Part shown: piece by piece, positions 61,564 through 64,000 of the stretch
How the letters are laid out: each line of letters opens with the position of its first letter
Numbering within the stretch: the stretch's first letter is position 1
Assembly: GCA_029262735.1 (NCBI GenBank)
Contig: JAJCYY010000018.1
Location: forward strand, 1 to 64,000
Direction: 5' to 3'
Origin: Chloroflexota bacterium
Lineage (GTDB): Bacteria > Chloroflexota > Dehalococcoidia > Lucifugimonadales > Lucifugimonadaceae
Length of the DNA: 64,000 nucleotides
Program-made: the position numbers and the translations under genes
The notes under the pieces: generated by a model
What the model was told of the DNA's origin: nothing
The model's input: the letters and a program-made list of their open reading frames with translations, nothing else
Databases searched by the model: none

Positions 61564-62322
61564 TTAGCCCTGTGCGTACTCAGTCAGCGCATCTTCCGAA
61601 AACTCGGCGTTTGAGAAGACCTTTTGTACGTCGTCGATCTCCTCAAGTGCATCGATCAATCGCATAGTCTGGCGTGACTTATCGTTGTCCAGCTCAACAA
61701 CGCTCGACGGTACCATCGCAATCTCCGCTGCCTCCACCTTTACGCCGTCGATCTTCTCGACTGCGGCCTGGACCCGTGGGAAGCCATCGAACGACGACGT
61801 CACGCTTATCTGCGAATCGTCGATATCAACATCCTCGGCCCCGGCGTCCACAATCTCCAGCGCAACCTCTTCGGGGTCCCGTCCCTCGACAACTACAGCG
61901 ATCTGGCCCTTTGACTCAAAATTCCATGCCACCGCGCCGGCCTGTGCCAACGTTCCGCCGTTTCGTGTCAGCTTCGTCCGAACATCGGTGGCGGACCGGT
62001 TCTTGTTGTCCGTGAGTGTCTGGATGATGATTCCAGTTCCCCCCGGACCGTAGCCTTCGTAGGTGATCTCATCGAGGATGTTGCCGCTGCTCCCGGTGCC
62101 TGAGCCACGCTCGATAGCGCGCTGGATGTTCTCCTTCGGCATGTTGTTGGAGCGAGCATTGTCCACGGCCAGCCTGAGCCGGAAGTTCATCTCAGGGTTG
62201 CTGTCGCCTGAGCGCGCCGCAACCATGATTTCCCTTGAAAGCCTCGTGAAAAGCTGGCCGCGCTTGGCGTCAGCCGCACCCTTCTTGTGCTTGATCGTGC
62301 TCCACTTTGAGTGACCTGACAT
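61564..62322 (-). CDS. YebC/PmpR family regulator (TACO1-like)
   Basis: This 252-residue protein matches YebC/PmpR/TACO1, which act as transcription regulators or in translation of difficult sequences such as polyproline. It begins MSGHSKWSTIKHKKGAADAKRGQLFTRLSREI, has AVDNARSNNMPKENIQRAIERG, ITYEGYGPGGTGIIIQTLTDNKNRSATDVR and ALEEIDDVQKVFSNAEF. Length is normal. The last is typical of the C-terminal domain. It follows rimM 92 bases downstream on the same strand. Confidence 0.95.
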   Translation of the reverse strand: MSGHSKWSTIKHKKGAADAKRGQLFTRLSREIMVAARSGDSNPEMNFRLRLAVDNARSNNMPKENIQRAIERGSGTGSSGNILDEITYEGYGPGGTGIIIQTLTDNKNRSATDVRTKLTRNGGTLAQAGAVAWNFESKGQIAVVVEGRDPEEVALEIVDAGAEDVDIDDSQISVTSSFDGFPRVQAAVEKIDGVKVEAAEIAMVPSSVVELDNDKSRQTMRLIDALEEIDDVQKVFSNAEFSEDALTEYAQG

Positions 62323-62414
62323 CTCTCTTTAATCCTCAGACATATCTCTCAGGGATGTGTGCCGCTCTGCGCGGACAAGTAAGGGTTCACCAGATCGCTA
62401 CCTGGTATTGATAA

Positions 62415-62969
62415 CTACTGCCGATCTTCGGTCGGGTCCGTCGTCTCACCCGGCAGATCCGCGACAATAACACCATTAACGGTATCAACTTCCTTGACGG
62501 CGTCTCGGGTTGCCGGGATGAGAATCTCATTGCCACGCTCAGAAGCGACAACATAGACATCGTTCGAGCCAGTCTCAATGATGCCAGAGACCGTGCCGAT
62601 GTGGCGGCCAGCCAGGTCCTTCACATCGGCGCCGATGAGTTGGTAGTGGTAGAAGACGCCGTCGGGCGGCTTTGGTAGCGCAGACTCCGGCATCTCCAGT
62701 TCCAGGCCCCGCAGCAGATCGGAGGCGTCCCGGTCTGTAACTCCCTCGAAGTAAACGGAGAGCAGCCCTTTTCGGCCAGGAGCGGCGCGGGCAACGACGA
62801 TTTGCCTGTCGCCTGCCGTCAGACTTAGACCGCGGGTGAGCCGAGAGTTGTCGCCCGAATAGAGCTCGACCTCAACTTTGCCGTCAAGCCCAACCGCTCT
62901 GCGCACGCGGCCTATCGCAACCAGTCTTACGGGCTCCTTATTGCGTTCAGACACTCGCTGGACAATCAC
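62415..62969 (-). CDS. rimM: Ribosome maturation factor RimM
   Basis: This 184-residue protein is RimM, needed for 16S rRNA processing and maturation of the 30S head. The N-terminal RimM domain runs VRLVAIGRVRRAVGLDGKVEVELYS, with VYFEGVTDRDASDLLRGLELEMP; the C-terminal PRC-barrel has DGVFYHYQLIGADVKDLAGRHIG, NDVYVVASERGNEILIPATRDAVKEVD. The GTG at 62969 has only a weak ribosome site. rplS, rpsP or trmD, its usual neighbours, are not in this window. Confidence 0.93.
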   Translation of the reverse strand: MIVQRVSERNKEPVRLVAIGRVRRAVGLDGKVEVELYSGDNSRLTRGLSLTAGDRQIVVARAAPGRKGLLSVYFEGVTDRDASDLLRGLELEMPESALPKPPDGVFYHYQLIGADVKDLAGRHIGTVSGIIETGSNDVYVVASERGNEILIPATRDAVKEVDTVNGVIVADLPGETTDPTEDRQ

Positions 62970-63034
62970 TTGAGGTCAACATTCTGTAGCAGTGCTCCAA
63001 TCAGGAAAACGGGAGCCGACGTAGCTTCGCCGGC

Positions 63035-63805
63035 CTACTGGCTTAGCGAGACAACGAACGTGGCGATCACCACCAGCACGCCGCCCTGGATCGCTCCGAC
63101 TATCGCCGGTGTCACGAACAGCCGTGGACTTCCGGTAGCCTTTGCCGAAAGCCACCACCAGTATGCGGCACCGAGCGTCGCCAGCGTGAAAACTGCACTG
63201 AGCAGATGCATCCAGAACTGCGCCCACGAACCGAGAAATGTTGCGACGCGCGGTAGATCGTTGCCCCAGTCGTTGGGCGAAGTGAAGGTTGCGCTCGCCC
63301 AGATCAACAGTTGGACTACGACGCTGAAAAACGCCGCGCCTCCGGCGATTGCGAACAAACGGGGAAATTTCCGGCCCTTGCCGGTTACGAACAGTACGAT
63401 GGCCCAAAGAACAACGATATGTGCCAATGGTCCGGCGCCCCAGGTGAGGATGCCGCCGGCCCTGGAGAACTCGGTGACACTCTGTCGAACTGCCACGAAC
63501 AGGTAGTCCGGAACAACCCCCGTGACGGTGAAGCCCGCAATCCAGTGACCCAGCTCGTGCAGCAGCACGATAGCGATTACGCCGAACAGGGCTGAACCAG
63601 AGAGGATACGCGCCTGTTGATCTCGGGTGATTGTCGCATTGGCCAGCGCCTGTTCTAAATCGAAAAGCTGGTCGTCTACCTCAGGCGAACTACTGTCGCT
63701 CAGTCTTGGTGTTGCCGTTGTTCGCAGATCACCCTGGCCGCGATTGTGCCCTCCGCCGCGAAGGCGTGACATCGGCTTAGTTTCTCTGCTACCGCCCGGT
63801 TCCAT
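63035..63805 (-). CDS. Multi-pass membrane protein with HExxH motif (M50-like)
   Basis: This 256-residue protein has a 65-residue polar N-terminal region rich in Arg, Ser and Gly, then about five or six membrane helices. The first helix carries VLLHELGHWIAGF, an HExxH zinc-protease motif set within the membrane as in site-2 (M50) proteases. A clear downstream LDG/NPDG motif with the third metal ligand is not visible; GAGPLAHIVVLW may hold the place of the usual NxxPG segment. It could be an intramembrane protease or a degenerate relative. Substrate and partners unknown. Confidence 0.7.
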   Translation of the reverse strand: MEPGGSRETKPMSRLRGGGHNRGQGDLRTTATPRLSDSSSPEVDDQLFDLEQALANATITRDQQARILSGSALFGVIAIVLLHELGHWIAGFTVTGVVPDYLFVAVRQSVTEFSRAGGILTWGAGPLAHIVVLWAIVLFVTGKGRKFPRLFAIAGGAAFFSVVVQLLIWASATFTSPNDWGNDLPRVATFLGSWAQFWMHLLSAVFTLATLGAAYWWWLSAKATGSPRLFVTPAIVGAIQGGVLVVIATFVVSLSQ

Positions 63806-64000
63806 CTGTTCTCCTGCATGCCGATATTCGCGGCGACTTGCCGCTCGGTAAACCCTGTCTGCAACTACGCTATCGGCTCAACATCGGGTCTACCCCTGCA
63901 CTGAACACCCTGCACGGTACCGTTCTTTTGGCGGCCATCACAACGCAGCCAACTAGCATAATATGTCTCGACTAGAGGGACGGACACCTCCAGACCGCCA

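Noticed and set aside
1..64000. CRISPR arrays, insertion sequences, rRNA genes and prophage genes
   Set aside because: Scanned by eye for regular spacer-repeat patterns, transposase or integrase motifs and rRNA sequence; none was found.

Overview
The window is a moderately GC-rich (high fifties percent by eye) bacterial chromosome segment with densely packed genes, frequent 4-nt ATGA/GTGA start-stop overlaps and frequent GTG/TTG starts. The mix of genes (peptide-type ABC importer beside an M81 peptidase, phosphotriesterase and HpcH/HpaI-aldolase families, LL-diaminopimelate aminotransferase, a Tat-exported type II DMSO-reductase-family enzyme, DegV, DUF3105, a CinA-like plus nucleotidyltransferase pair) suggests a free-living member of Chloroflexota, perhaps Dehalococcoidia or the SAR202 group. 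That placement is inference from gene style; no rRNA gene is present and no search was run.

Region 1 (1-10.2 kb) is catabolic and transport: a phosphotriesterase-family hydrolase cut by the window edge, an HpcH/HpaI aldolase, a glycerol-1-phosphate-dehydrogenase-like enzyme, an alpha/beta hydrolase, and an oligopeptide-type ABC importer (binding protein, attenuator-like hairpin, two permeases, no ATPases) divergent from an M81/MlrC-like metallopeptidase. Region 2 (10.2-20.8 kb) is the most distinctive part: an eight-gene same-strand cluster for a Tat-exported molybdenum enzyme. It holds the catalytic alpha subunit, an unrecognised 120-residue protein, a four-cluster Fe-S beta subunit, a membrane-anchored haem-b gamma subunit, a TorD-type chaperone, an unrecognised multi-pass membrane protein, MobB and an NnrS-like protein. 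The substrate cannot be assigned from sequence.

Region 3 (20.8-29.8 kb) is mixed: a methyltransferase in a long poorly coding stretch with a decayed tRNA-like sequence, a fused CydDC-like ABC exporter, an aldo/keto reductase broken by an in-frame TAG, a HAD phosphatase, an amidohydrolase and DegV. Region 4 (29.9-35.9 kb) is a histidine operon hisZ-hisG-hisD-hisC-cupin-hisB. Region 5 (36.0-44.5 kb, minus strand) holds alanine dehydrogenase and a purine cluster guaA-purD-HAD-purB-purC-DUF3105-purS. Region 6 (44.7-53.8 kb, plus strand) has tsaC, a divergent polyprenyl synthase, pgk, tpiA, miaA, dapF (both catalytic cysteines replaced by serine), dapL, hflX and a small hypothetical gene. Region 7 (53.8-64 kb) has a nitroreductase/MarR divergent pair with a clear inverted repeat between them, an NMN-adenylyltransferase-like/CinA-like pair, an MMPL exporter with a strong terminator, a TPP enzyme, an ABC-2 permease remnant, yebC, rimM and an HExxH membrane protein.

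Four intergenic copies of a dispersed repeat beginning TGTCAT, three of which end in TGACA, occur at 37.1, 49.5, 51.9 and 58.8 kb. No CRISPR array, insertion sequence, rRNA gene or convincing functional tRNA gene was seen.
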